Below, piece after piece: positions 8,329 through 16,674 of a stretch of DNA of 64,000 nucleotides. Source of the stretch: Bacillus sp. KH172YL63 (GTDB lineage: Bacteria; Bacillota; Bacilli; Bacillales; Bacillaceae_B); NCBI RefSeq assembly GCF_011398925.1, contig NZ_AP022842.1:3594001-3658000 (forward strand), read 5' to 3'. Numbering within the stretch: the stretch's first letter is position 1; each line of letters opens with the position of its first letter. A model generated the notes under the pieces. It was not told where the DNA came from, ran no database searches, and saw nothing but the letters and a program-made list of their open reading frames with translations. Made by a program: the position numbers and the translations under genes.

Positions 8329-9285
8329 ATGAAATTAAAAAGTTTATTATCTTTTCTGCTCATCACAACTCTCCTCTTTCTAGCCGCTTGCGGTAATAAA
8401 GAGGAAAAGGAAGAATCAGCAGATAAAGATGCGAAAGAAGAAACATATACAGTCGATCACGCAATGGGGACGACTGAAATCAAAGGAACACCAAAGAAGG
8501 TCGTGATCTTAACGAATGAAGGAACGGAAGCACTCCTTTCAATGGATGTAACGCCTGTTGGAGCCGTACAATCTTGGACAGGAGATCCTTGGTATGATCA
8601 TATCTCCGAGCAAATGAAGGATGCTGAAGTTGTCGGTACTGAAAGTGAATTGAACATCGAAGCGATCGCGAAGCTTCAGCCTGATCTGATCATCGGGAAC
8701 AAAATGCGTCAGGAAGAACAGTATAACCAACTGAAGGATATCGCTCCTACAGTCATGGCGGAAACCCTTCGCGGTAACTGGAAAGAGAACTTTGAACTGT
8801 ATGCAAAAGCGTTGAATAAAGAAGAAAAAGGCCAGGAAGTTCTTGCTGCCTATGAGCAGCGCATGGAAGACCTTAAAGGCGAACTTGGTGATAAACTGAA
8901 CCAGGAAGTGTCCATGGTCCGTTTCATGGCTGGGGATGTCCGTATTTATCATAAAGATTCATTCTCTGGTGTTATTCTTGATCAGTTAGGGTTTGCACGT
9001 CCGGAAGGCCAGGATGTTGATGACTTTGCTGAAAAAGGTGTAACGAAAGAACGCATTCCTGCAATGGACGGGGATGTTCTATTCTACTTCACATACGAAA
9101 CAGGTGATGGTGAAGCGAATAAACTGGCGGAAGAATGGATCAACGACCCACTGTTCCAAAACCTTGAAGTCGCAAAGCAAAATCAAGTCCACGAAGTAAA
9201 CGATGCAATCTGGAATACTGCAGGTGGTGTCATTGCAGCGAATAAAATGCTTGATGATATAGAAAAGATTTTCTTAAATCAATAA
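8329..9285 (+). CDS. Iron-siderophore ABC transporter substrate-binding lipoprotein
   Basis: A 318-residue lipoprotein with a lipobox (LLFLAACGN, lipidated Cys21) and an acidic linker (KEEKEESADKDAKEE). A class III periplasmic-binding fold follows: TPKKVVILTNEGTEALLSMDVTPVGAV, LQPDLIIGNKMRQEEQ, FMAGDVRIYHKDSFSGVIL and NDAIWNTAGG near the end. It would capture an Fe(III)-siderophore outside the membrane and deliver it to the FecCD pair encoded divergently. I chose the ATG at 8329 because CAGGGGGACC precedes it; an earlier TTG at 8242 lies within the promoter. No catecholate or hydroxamate preference can be read. Confidence 0.93.
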   Translation: MKLKSLLSFLLITTLLFLAACGNKEEKEESADKDAKEETYTVDHAMGTTEIKGTPKKVVILTNEGTEALLSMDVTPVGAVQSWTGDPWYDHISEQMKDAEVVGTESELNIEAIAKLQPDLIIGNKMRQEEQYNQLKDIAPTVMAETLRGNWKENFELYAKALNKEEKGQEVLAAYEQRMEDLKGELGDKLNQEVSMVRFMAGDVRIYHKDSFSGVILDQLGFARPEGQDVDDFAEKGVTKERIPAMDGDVLFYFTYETGDGEANKLAEEWINDPLFQNLEVAKQNQVHEVNDAIWNTAGGVIAANKMLDDIEKIFLNQ

Positions 9286-9300
9286 TCATATCTCTCACAA

Positions 9301-9341
9301 CATGCCTGGAAGGGTGCCCATCCTTCCAGGCATGTTTTTTT
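9301..9341 (+). terminator. Terminator of the siderophore-binding gene
   Basis: Thirteen-bp stem CATGCCTGGAAGG / CCTTCCAGGCATG (9301-9334) followed by seven T. Confidence 0.9.
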
Positions 9342-9357
9342 ATGTGCACAATGCTTT

Positions 9358-9387
9358 TTCATAATTCTTCTATTTTCGGAAACACTA
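9358..9387 (+). promoter_or_regulatory. Possible sigma-G promoter of the ger operon
   Basis: TTCATA (9358-9363), 17 bases, AACACTA (9381-9387). This resembles the forespore sigma-G pattern TGnATA / CATACTA. An AACACTA box also precedes the spore-protein genes at 16.46 kb. Forespore expression is expected for germinant receptors. Confidence 0.4.
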
Positions 9388-9422
9388 CAGGATAGACTAC
9401 ACATCGAATATGAGGGGTTAGT

Positions 9423-10919
9423 ATGTTGTCATTTTTCAAAAACAAGAAAAGTACAGATAAAAAGCAATCATATGAAAGCATTATAAAGAGTGCGGAGAAA
9501 TCTGATGATTTTAAGGAAGCCTTTTACCAAAACCCTCATACCGGGGCCAAATTCAGCCTGCATTTCATTACGACCCTGATCGATGGAAAGATCCTGCAGG
9601 AGGATGTCCTTCCCTCTTTGCTTTCGAAGGATTTTCATTCATTTGATGATTTAAAGAAGCTCGTCCCCGTTCTGGATATCCAAGTGTCGAAAGATGAATC
9701 GAAAATTGAACAGAAGCTCTATAACGGATACACGGTCCTGACGATGGATGCCTCTAGTAAAGAGTTTGCATTCATCGCCACAAAGAATGAAATGGGAAGG
9801 AAAGTGTCCCAGCCCGAAGTGGAATTCAGCGTTGTCGGTCCAAAAGAAGCCTTTGTCGAGTCTCTCAGTGACAACTTGAATCTGATCCGGAAGCGGCTGC
9901 CGATTAAAGAATTATTAGTCGAAGAATTCAATATCGGAAAAATGACCCATACGAGAGTCGTCCTTGTCTACCTTGACGGCCTTGCCAATGAAGCGAATGT
10001 GAACACAATGAGACAGAGGCTGCAGGCCATAGATTTCGATCAGATCATGGACAGCTCGTTCATTGAGCAGCTCATTGCCGACAACAGCTACTCCCCTTTC
10101 CCCCAGCTTCTCGACTCGGAAAGGCCTGACAGGATTGCATCGGTCCTTGTGGAGGGAAAGGTTGTTGTCATGTCAGACGGATCGCCTCATGCCTTGATCG
10201 GACCGACGACATTGACCGAGTTTTTCAATGCGTACGAGGATTATTTCCTGAACTTCTCCATTGCCTCTTTCTTCCGTCTCGTACGGGTATTTTCTGTTGC
10301 CTTTTCAGTATTGATTACACCAATTTATGTAGCAGCATTAACCTATCATTACGAATTGATTCCAAAGGATCTTATGGCTACCTTGATCACTTCACGGCAG
10401 GAGATCCCCCTCCCTCCTATATTGGAGGCGTTGTTTCTCGAGTTGACGATTGAACTACTCCGGGAAGCAGGGGCAAGGTTGCCTACCAAGGTCGGTCAGA
10501 CGATCGGTATCGTTGGCGGGATCGTGATCGGGACGGCTTCGGTCGAGGCGAGCTTAACGAGTAACGTTCTGCTCATACTCGTTGCGCTCTCTGCCCTTGC
10601 CTCCTTTACGACACCGGTTTACCGGATGAGTAATACTATCCGTATCTTACGGTTTCCTTTCCTGTTGTTCGCACAGCTTTGGGGACTTGTCGGTATCGTC
10701 TTCTGTTTCTGTCTGCTCATGGGTCACCTGTTACAGTTAACATCACTCGGAAGACCGATACTCGAGCCTCTCTATCCTCCTCGTCTGAAGGACCTGAAGG
10801 ATGCCCTGATCCGGTTTCCATTCAATAAGCAGGCGGGCAGACCGGAATTTCTGCGCACTAAGATTCCCTTCAGATTCCGTCCTTCTGAAGGAAAACGAAA
10901 GGTTGATATTGACGAATGA
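9423..10919 (+). CDS. GerA-family spore germination receptor, A subunit
   Basis: A 498-residue protein with a large soluble N-terminal part containing DESKIEQKLYNGYTVLTMD and SFIEQLIADNSYSPFPQLLDSERPDRIASVLVEGKVVVMSDGSP-like GerA landmarks. About four to five membrane helices follow (SIASFFRLVRVFSVAFSVLI, RLPTKVGQTIGIVGGIVIGTA, NVLLILVALSALASFTTPVY). With the B and C subunits it forms the nutrient-sensing complex in the spore inner membrane that triggers germination. GAGGGG precedes the ATG. First gene of a tightly packed A-B-C operon. The germinant cannot be predicted from sequence. Confidence 0.95.
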   Translation: MLSFFKNKKSTDKKQSYESIIKSAEKSDDFKEAFYQNPHTGAKFSLHFITTLIDGKILQEDVLPSLLSKDFHSFDDLKKLVPVLDIQVSKDESKIEQKLYNGYTVLTMDASSKEFAFIATKNEMGRKVSQPEVEFSVVGPKEAFVESLSDNLNLIRKRLPIKELLVEEFNIGKMTHTRVVLVYLDGLANEANVNTMRQRLQAIDFDQIMDSSFIEQLIADNSYSPFPQLLDSERPDRIASVLVEGKVVVMSDGSPHALIGPTTLTEFFNAYEDYFLNFSIASFFRLVRVFSVAFSVLITPIYVAALTYHYELIPKDLMATLITSRQEIPLPPILEALFLELTIELLREAGARLPTKVGQTIGIVGGIVIGTASVEASLTSNVLLILVALSALASFTTPVYRMSNTIRILRFPFLLFAQLWGLVGIVFCFCLLMGHLLQLTSLGRPILEPLYPPRLKDLKDALIRFPFNKQAGRPEFLRTKIPFRFRPSEGKRKVDIDE

Positions 10920-10936
10920 AGCTTGGAGGTGATGAC

Positions 10937-12025
10937 ATGCAGCCAATTCCAGATAGAAGAAAAATATCCCCATTTCTCGTCTTTTTCCTCGTTCACTCGA
11001 TCCAGGTCGGGGCAGGTGTGCTTGGATTTCAACGCATCATTGCTATGAATGCAGGATATGATGGCTGGGTTGCAGTCATTTTAGCCGGGATCATCACCCA
11101 TGTCTTGATGATATGTATGTATATCATCCTCGATAAATCAGGCGGTGACCTGGTGTCGGCCCATACCCTCGCCTTCGGGAAGTGGATCGGGAAGCTATTC
11201 AGCCTGCTGTTTGCCATCTATTTCAGCCTGCTGGTCGTCACGATCCTCCGTACGTATATCGAGGTGCTGCAGGTGTGGATGTATCCGGAGCTGAGCACCT
11301 TCATGTTCGGATTTTTTTTCATGTTCTTGGTGTACTATATTGTAAATGGTGGAGTCAGAACATTGACCGGTACGGCCTTTTTCGGGACAATCCTGCCGAG
11401 CTATCTGCTCCTGACATTCATGTTCACCTTTAGATACGCCGACTTCCGGAATTTACTGCCTGTCTTTGATCATTCTATAAAAGATATTTTGATATCTACG
11501 AAAAATATGTCTCTCACTTTTCTTGGATACGAATCGATTTTAATGATCTACCCGTTTATCAAAGACGCAAAGAAGTCCCAGAAATATGCGCACTGGGCCC
11601 TTTTCACAACGACGACGGTCTACACACTCATCGCCCTTATATCATTCGCTTTTTTCAGCCAAAAACAATTGGAGAAAACGGTGTGGGCCACATTATCCAT
11701 GTGGAAAATCGTCGAAATGCCCTTTGTGGAGAGATTTGAGTATATCGGCATCGCAAACTGGTGCCTGGTTATCCTGCCGAACGTGTGCATTTCGATCTGG
11801 TGCGCTAGCCGGACGCTAAAACGGATCACCCCGGTCAAGCATAAATACACGCTGATGATCGTTTGTATCCTATGTCTCGGTTCCCTGACATTTATCTCAG
11901 ACCGGGAACAAGTCAATTTGTTAAATGATATTTCTGGGAAGATTGGATACTATTTTAATTTCTTCTATATTCCCATCCTCCTGATACTGGTGATCATCAT
12001 GAAGAAGGTGAAACATAAACCATGA
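10937..12025 (+). CDS. GerB-family germination receptor, B subunit (APC-type permease fold)
   Basis: A 362-residue integral membrane protein with about ten helices (FLVFFLVHSIQVGAGVLGF, YDGWVAVILAGIITHVLMI, WCLVILPNVCISIWCASRTL). It belongs to the spore germination branch of the APC superfamily and is thought to form the germinant-binding membrane subunit. The frame is open from an ATG at 10916 that overlaps the gerA stop. I chose the ATG at 10937 because GGAGGTGAT lies exactly before it. Confidence 0.94.
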   Translation: MQPIPDRRKISPFLVFFLVHSIQVGAGVLGFQRIIAMNAGYDGWVAVILAGIITHVLMICMYIILDKSGGDLVSAHTLAFGKWIGKLFSLLFAIYFSLLVVTILRTYIEVLQVWMYPELSTFMFGFFFMFLVYYIVNGGVRTLTGTAFFGTILPSYLLLTFMFTFRYADFRNLLPVFDHSIKDILISTKNMSLTFLGYESILMIYPFIKDAKKSQKYAHWALFTTTTVYTLIALISFAFFSQKQLEKTVWATLSMWKIVEMPFVERFEYIGIANWCLVILPNVCISIWCASRTLKRITPVKHKYTLMIVCILCLGSLTFISDREQVNLLNDISGKIGYYFNFFYIPILLILVIIMKKVKHKP

Positions 12026-13119
12026 AGAGGTTCATACTATTATTCACGATATGCCTCCTGTTCCTAAGTGGCTGTGTGGAAAGGGAAATCATTGACGATC
12101 TCTATATCGAAACCGGAAAAGCATTTGATTACGCCGGGGAAAATAAGATCAGGGGAACCTCCCTTTTCCCGATTTATGCCGCTGATAAAACCATCCAAAA
12201 TGGAACCTTGTCTGCAGAAGCAGACTCTACCCGTGAGGTACTCGAAAAGCTGGAAAGGCGCTCTCAGCAGCCTTTGGTCCGGGGAAGCCTGGATGTTGTC
12301 GTGATCGGTGAAAAGCTCGCAAAGAAAGGGATCATCGATATCGGAGACTCCCTGCAACGGGATGCAAGTGTTGGGGCAAGATTATACCTTACCATTGCTG
12401 AAGGGGAAGCGGGTGAACTCTTAAAGGGAAACTACGGACAAAGAGGAAACGGTACCTACCTTTCAAACCTCATCTATCACAACATCAACAAAAGGGAACT
12501 TCCTGAAACAAATCTCCATTTATTTCTGTTTGATTATTTTCAGGACGGACAAACACCTTATCTGCCCTTGGTAAAGCAACTCAATAAAGAAAGTGTCGCC
12601 ATCACAGGAATCGCCCTGTTCAACAAAGATAAGATGGTAAAGAAAATCCCCGCAAACGATTTATTCTTCTTCAAAATATTGGTCGATAAACTGGCAGAGG
12701 GAAGTCATGTAGTGAAAATGGAAGGAGAGGAGGCATCGGAAACAGAAAAATCAGTAGAAGCTTCGGTCACTAGCTTGAGCGCCAAACACAAAATCATCGT
12801 AAAACATAAGACCGATCCTGTCGAAGTGACCATAAAAATAAAAATCAGGGGAATCGTCAGGGAATATACCGGAAAGAAATTAACGTCTAAAAAAGTGGAT
12901 ACAGTAGAAAAAAAGATGAAAAAAGATATAGAAAAAAAGTGTATAGCCATGCTGAAGGAGTTTCAGGAATTAGGGATCGACCCCATAGGGATCGGTCAGA
13001 ACCAAAAGCACGGTGTACGGGGATTCGATATTAAAGAATGGGAAGAAAAAATCTATCCCGAGGTGAAATTCGATGTGAAAGCGGATGTTCAGATCCTGGA
13101 AGCTGGTACGGTTGAATAA
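12022..13119 (+). CDS. GerC-family germination lipoprotein, C subunit
   Basis: A 365-residue lipoprotein with a lipobox (LLFLSGCVE, Cys near residue 17). Mature Ger(x)C domains follow, including STREVLEKLERRSQQPLVRG, LDVVVIGEKLAKKGI, GIALFNKDKMVKKI and EEKIYPEVKFDVKADVQILEAG at the C-terminus. It anchors to the outer face of the spore inner membrane and is needed for receptor function. The ATG overlaps the B-subunit stop as ATGA, so translation is coupled. Directly downstream lies a copy of a dispersed repeat ending in a terminator hairpin. Confidence 0.95.
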   Translation: MKRFILLFTICLLFLSGCVEREIIDDLYIETGKAFDYAGENKIRGTSLFPIYAADKTIQNGTLSAEADSTREVLEKLERRSQQPLVRGSLDVVVIGEKLAKKGIIDIGDSLQRDASVGARLYLTIAEGEAGELLKGNYGQRGNGTYLSNLIYHNINKRELPETNLHLFLFDYFQDGQTPYLPLVKQLNKESVAITGIALFNKDKMVKKIPANDLFFFKILVDKLAEGSHVVKMEGEEASETEKSVEASVTSLSAKHKIIVKHKTDPVEVTIKIKIRGIVREYTGKKLTSKKVDTVEKKMKKDIEKKCIAMLKEFQELGIDPIGIGQNQKHGVRGFDIKEWEEKIYPEVKFDVKADVQILEAGTVE

Positions 13120-13138
13120 AAGAAAGTAAAGGGATGAG

Positions 13139-13294
13139 ACATAACGATGCCCTCATCCTCAAAACACGAACTTCTCTGAAATGCAATTCACTTTGGTACT
13201 CCACTGCTGATTTCCGTACAGGGCTTACTACATGTATGAAGTGATAGCACAAAAAATCCGAACGAAGCAGATTTTCGACTTCGTTCGGATTTTT
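13139..13294 (+). repeat. Dispersed intergenic element, copy A (ends in terminator hairpin)
   Basis: Read on the plus strand it runs CATAACGATGCC, then GAACT, AAATGCA, CTG-TGATTTCCGTAC and GGCTT. It ends in the hairpin AAAAAATCCGAACGAAG / CTTCGTTCGGATTTTT (13251-13294). The same ordered blocks occur on the minus strand at 28741-28573. In both places the element begins at or just after the 3' end of a gene and its hairpin serves as terminator. Confidence 0.8.
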
Positions 13295-13335
13295 ATTTAG
13301 CAGGCACTTTTTGTGATAAAAGTGATTTGAGTGAT

Positions 13336-13381
13336 CGGCGAAATATTAATTTAATTGGTGATATCGATTTTTACCGACGAA
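13336..13381. repeat. Degenerate phased CGGCGA units
   Basis: ATCGGCGAAATATTAATT, TTGGTGATATCGATTT and CCGACGAAAC follow one another at about 20-base spacing (cores near 13336, 13356, 13375). They look like a decayed short version of the six-unit array at 35396-35510. Confidence 0.5.
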
Positions 13382-13427
13382 ACCACCATATACCATTTTC
13401 ATAATCGAGCCGAATAACCCCACAATC

Positions 13428-14471
13428 TTATTTCCCCAAATAAACAACCCGCTTTTCATCCGAACTTTGCTTGCAGGCTTCGATTACTTCAATCACCTCT
13501 AACGCGTCTTCAGGGGAAACAGGCAGAGGTTCGTTCCCTGTGATGGCACGGTGGATCCCAAGATAATAACGGGTGTAGTCTCCTTTTTCAGACGGGATGA
13601 CTTCTGATATGATGTCGTCACCATTCACTGTCGTAAGGACGCCCCAGTTCTCTTCCTCTTCCATCCCCCACTCGGCGGATAATGGATTTTTCCCGGCCTT
13701 CAAGTCTTCCTCCTGGCGGTCCATCCCGTGTTTGACGTAGCTGCCGTTACGGCCATGAACCTGATAGCGAGGTCCTGGATCCAATACGATTGAACGTGAG
13801 TAGAGCTGGACTCTCAACACGTCATATCCAAGGGTGATCACGAAATAGTCCTCCGCTTTCTCCGGGTTGCGCTGCGGGAACACATCTGCCTGCACCCACT
13901 CGGGGGTACCGAACAGGGTGAGTGCCTGATCGATCAGATGGGAACCGAGATCGTACAGAACGCCTGCCCCTTCAATTTGGTTCTCTTTCCAGCGGTCCTT
14001 TATTTCCGGACGGAAACGGTCGAAATGGGCTTCGTATGTATAGATTTTTCCAAGTGTTTCTTCCTTGACCAATTGCTGGACGGTCAAAAAGTCCGCATCA
14101 AAGCGGCGGTTATGAAAGACGGAAAGATGGAGGCCCCGCTCTTTCGCCAGTGAAAGAAGCTCTTTTCCGTCCTTGCTGTTCGTCACGAACGGTTTCTCGA
14201 CAATCACATGTTTATCTGCCAGCAAGGCTTGTTTGATCATCGGATAATGAAGATGGTTCGGTGTTGTGATGACAACCAGTTCGATGTCCTGCTGAAGCAG
14301 CTCTTCCATGGACGATACGACGGTGGTGCCTTTCAGGTCCTTTTGAACTTTTTCTTCATTGGAAGACAGTACCGATTCAATATGAAACTCTTCTAAATGA
14401 GAAAGCAGCGGACGATGAAAGCTTTGTCCTGAAAAACCGTATCCTGCCAAACCTACTTTGATTGTTTGCAT
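13428..14471 (-). CDS. Gfo/Idh/MocA-family NAD(P)-dependent oxidoreductase
   Basis: A 347-residue enzyme starting with a Rossmann nucleotide-binding motif (VGLAGYGFSGQSFHRPLL). The family signature VIVEKPFVTNSKDGKELL (EKP motif) and GVLYDLGSHLIDQAL, with the usual catalytic-site G-x-x-x-D-x-G-x-H, follow. These enzymes oxidise or reduce sugar and inositol derivatives or similar alpha-hydroxy compounds; the substrate is not evident. It resembles the YvaA/YfiI type of bacillar oxidoreductase by length. Transcribed divergently from a thioredoxin-like gene and not in an operon. Confidence 0.88.
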   Translation of the reverse strand: MQTIKVGLAGYGFSGQSFHRPLLSHLEEFHIESVLSSNEEKVQKDLKGTTVVSSMEELLQQDIELVVITTPNHLHYPMIKQALLADKHVIVEKPFVTNSKDGKELLSLAKERGLHLSVFHNRRFDADFLTVQQLVKEETLGKIYTYEAHFDRFRPEIKDRWKENQIEGAGVLYDLGSHLIDQALTLFGTPEWVQADVFPQRNPEKAEDYFVITLGYDVLRVQLYSRSIVLDPGPRYQVHGRNGSYVKHGMDRQEEDLKAGKNPLSAEWGMEEEENWGVLTTVNGDDIISEVIPSEKGDYTRYYLGIHRAITGNEPLPVSPEDALEVIEVIEACKQSSDEKRVVYLGK

Positions 14472-14594
14472 AATGTCACCTTTTTCCTCAAAAATGTATT
14501 CTCATCGTATCATGGACGGGTTGCGGAAAGAAATGATTCGTTTTACACACTGCATCGTTTTGTATAAAATAGGGGGACAAGGGAGGTTAACAAC

Positions 14595-14909
14595 TTGCAA
14601 TCAATCAAAAACAAAGAAACCTTTGACGACTTAATCGCGTCAGCTCAACCTGTTATCGTTAAATTCCATGCAGACTGGTGCCCGGACTGCCGCCGCATGG
14701 ACATGTTCATCGATGAGATCATGGAAACGTTCAATCAATATAAATGGTATGACATCAATAAGGACGAATTCCCGGAAATCGCCGAAAAGTATGATGTTAT
14801 GGGAATCCCAAGCCTGCTTGTGTACAAGGACGGCGAAAAAATCGCCCACCTTCACAGCGCACATGCCAAAACACCGGAACAGGTCACAGACTTCCTGAAC
14901 AGCCTGTAA
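14595..14909 (+). CDS. Thioredoxin-family protein (WCPDC active site, TTG start)
   Basis: A 104-residue single-domain thioredoxin fold with active site DWCPDCRRMD (Cys29, Cys32) and the cis-proline phrase MGIPSLLVYKDGE. The CPDC pair differs from the CGPC of classical thioredoxin. It is seen in several bacillar thioredoxin-like proteins and would alter redox potential. It probably reduces or oxidises disulfides in the cytosol. The start is TTG at 14595, chosen because GGGAGG lies 8 bases before it and the next Met is well inside the fold. Monocistronic, with its own strong terminator. Confidence 0.88.
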   Translation: MQSIKNKETFDDLIASAQPVIVKFHADWCPDCRRMDMFIDEIMETFNQYKWYDINKDEFPEIAEKYDVMGIPSLLVYKDGEKIAHLHSAHAKTPEQVTDFLNSL

Positions 14910-14912
14910 GCT

Positions 14913-14946
14913 AAAGGTCCGTCCCTCGATCGAGGGACGGACCTTT
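14913..14946 (+). terminator. Terminator of the thioredoxin-like gene
   Basis: Perfect 17-bp palindrome AAAGGTCCGTCCCTCGA / TCGAGGGACGGACCTTT followed by GTTGTT. The GGTCCGTCCCTC stem recurs at 35222-35254, so it belongs to a family of reused terminator sequences. Confidence 0.8.
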
Positions 14947-14964
14947 GTTGTTCAGATGATCTTC

Positions 14965-16323
14965 TCAGCGAATATTCCCTTTCCCATCAACATACACGGT
15001 CTGGACGATCGTTCGCTGATAGGGATTTCCCATCCCTGTGTACCCTTCGATGTCGAGGGTGATATTATGGATCCCTTCTTCAAAGTCTGCAAGGGGCAAT
15101 GAAGATATTTCCCCTGCGGTTGTGACTGTGGAAGGGTTTGAATCAGGATTGAACGGCAGGTGATGGATCGTGTAAGTCTTCTTTCTCCCTGTATCAGGCC
15201 CACTTAAGGCACTGATCATTCCAGCTTGATGATGGAAAAATGCGGTCATCAAATAATGCTCTTTTCCTCTTCCCCTTGCCCTTACTTCCCATTGACCAGG
15301 GACGGGGGCTGAAAGGGAGATGGCATGATGATGGGCTCCTGGGAAGAAACCTGTCCTATCGGCCTCCCTATCCCAGGCGGTATACCCTTTTCCGTCAGGG
15401 GCGACGAGCTCATACTCACAATCTTTCCTGTCGCTGACCCACACCACGGTGAGACGCCCAATCCCCTCTTCAACCGGGAACCTCTCGATTGCAGAACCTT
15501 CATATTCCCCGCCCCGATGAAGGACGGAGGTTTCATCTTCACCGGGCAATTCCTTGAATATTGAAACCTCACCAGGCAGTTCTTCACCTTTGAATACACG
15601 CTGCAGGTATTGAAAAATTTCGTTCCCTTCCTTGATCGTCCCGTGGGTCCAGTCACCGACAGCAACTTCAAGGCCAGACTGAAGCCTCGAACTTCTCACC
15701 AGGACGGCTCCATCATTTTGACCGAATCGGCTCAGGTACAATCCTCCCCAGAATAACGGAGAGCCTGCATTTCCCCAGCCCGTGCCACCGAACGTATAAA
15801 AAGGTACGACCGGTCCACCTTCGTCAGTGGAAGAACGAAACCTTTGCATATAGGCCGTTTGCAGAGAAAATACAGCCTGCGTCCTACTGCCTAATTTCCC
15901 GGTCAGCCAGCCGGCCCATTTACTGAAAGCAAGATCTGCAAGTTCGGAGCCATGATGTGGGGATGACAAGGTGATGACCTGCTCTACATATGGATGAGCC
16001 CCGTAATGGACAAGGGCTGCCTGGGCATCGATCCCTCCCTTGCTGTGTCCCACGATGATAAGCTTTTGTTGAAAATGGGCATACATCTCCCGAATCTTTT
16101 CAGCAAGGATTTCTCCATTTCTCCACATATCCTCATCGGGATGCAAATCGATCAATACCGACTGATGACCGGCATTCCTTGTGGATTCAAGCAGGTCTCC
16201 CTCTTCTATCCACGTTGATGAGGATGAATCGATCCCATGGATGAATAACACAGGTAGTCCGTTTACACTGCATGCTTCTTCGTCAATGAACCATCTGCCA
16301 GGATGGACTGTCCTTTTCTGCAC
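14965..16323 (-). CDS. Alpha/beta-hydrolase (lipase-like) with C-terminal beta region
   Basis: A 452-residue protein. The N-terminal half is an alpha/beta hydrolase: oxyanion region VLFIHGIDSSSSTW (25-38), nucleophile elbow VGHSKGG with Ser94, and ITLSSPHHGSELADLAF typical of triacylglycerol lipases. The acid and histidine probably lie around QNDGAVLVRSS and DWTHGTIKEG. The second half (about 270-452) is rich in beta strands and ends with an Ig-like phrase (GMGNPYQRTIVQTVYVDG). No signal peptide is visible, so the site of action is uncertain. The start is GTG at 16323, preceded by GGGAGGG. Confidence 0.82.
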   Translation of the reverse strand: MQKRTVHPGRWFIDEEACSVNGLPVLFIHGIDSSSSTWIEEGDLLESTRNAGHQSVLIDLHPDEDMWRNGEILAEKIREMYAHFQQKLIIVGHSKGGIDAQAALVHYGAHPYVEQVITLSSPHHGSELADLAFSKWAGWLTGKLGSRTQAVFSLQTAYMQRFRSSTDEGGPVVPFYTFGGTGWGNAGSPLFWGGLYLSRFGQNDGAVLVRSSRLQSGLEVAVGDWTHGTIKEGNEIFQYLQRVFKGEELPGEVSIFKELPGEDETSVLHRGGEYEGSAIERFPVEEGIGRLTVVWVSDRKDCEYELVAPDGKGYTAWDREADRTGFFPGAHHHAISLSAPVPGQWEVRARGRGKEHYLMTAFFHHQAGMISALSGPDTGRKKTYTIHHLPFNPDSNPSTVTTAGEISSLPLADFEEGIHNITLDIEGYTGMGNPYQRTIVQTVYVDGKGNIR

Positions 16324-16434
16324 CAGCTTTCCCTCCCTTTTCGTATCTGATACTCTTCATTATCGTTCAGAGAGGATAAATATTCACCCTTCATTTCCAA
16401 AGACAGGAAAAAAGACATATATACTGTTAAACCT

Positions 16435-16465
16435 TGCATAACTCCGTTTCACTTATCAAACACTA
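16435..16465 (+). promoter_or_regulatory. Possible sigma-G promoter of the spore-protein pair
   Basis: TGCATA (16435-16440), 18 bases, AACACTA (16459-16465), ahead of two small acid-soluble spore protein genes. The -35 matches the sigma-G pattern TGnATA exactly. Confidence 0.45.
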
Positions 16466-16496
16466 CTCTTGAATACGTCTATGGGAGGAATGCAAG

Positions 16497-16637
16497 TTGA
16501 CGAAGAAGTATAACAAAGGCAGCGAAAATCAAAATTCACCAAAACGGGGCACAACCGAGTTTGCCTCAGAAATCACCCACGGAGATAACAGTAAAGGGAA
16601 TAAACATAATAAAGATCAGAGAAACAAGTCGAAGTGA
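16497..16637 (+). CDS. Small acid-soluble spore protein, gamma-type-like (TTG start)
   Basis: A 46-codon gene: TTG at 16497 with GGGAGG 8 bases upstream, stop TGA at 16635-16637. The product is very hydrophilic (MTKKYNKGSENQNSPKRG ... NKHNKDQRNKSK) and contains GTTEFASEI. This is close to the G-TEFASET repeat of gamma-type SASPs, which store amino acids in the spore core and are cleaved by Gpr during germination. Only one repeat unit is present, unlike the two or three in classical SspE. It is co-oriented with sspH 37 bases downstream and shares the proposed forespore promoter. Family membership is inferred from the motif and composition. Confidence 0.6.
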   Translation: MTKKYNKGSENQNSPKRGTTEFASEITHGDNSKGNKHNKDQRNKSK

Positions 16638-16674
16638 CAGATGTCTGTCCTGTGATGAGAAGGAGGAAATGAGA

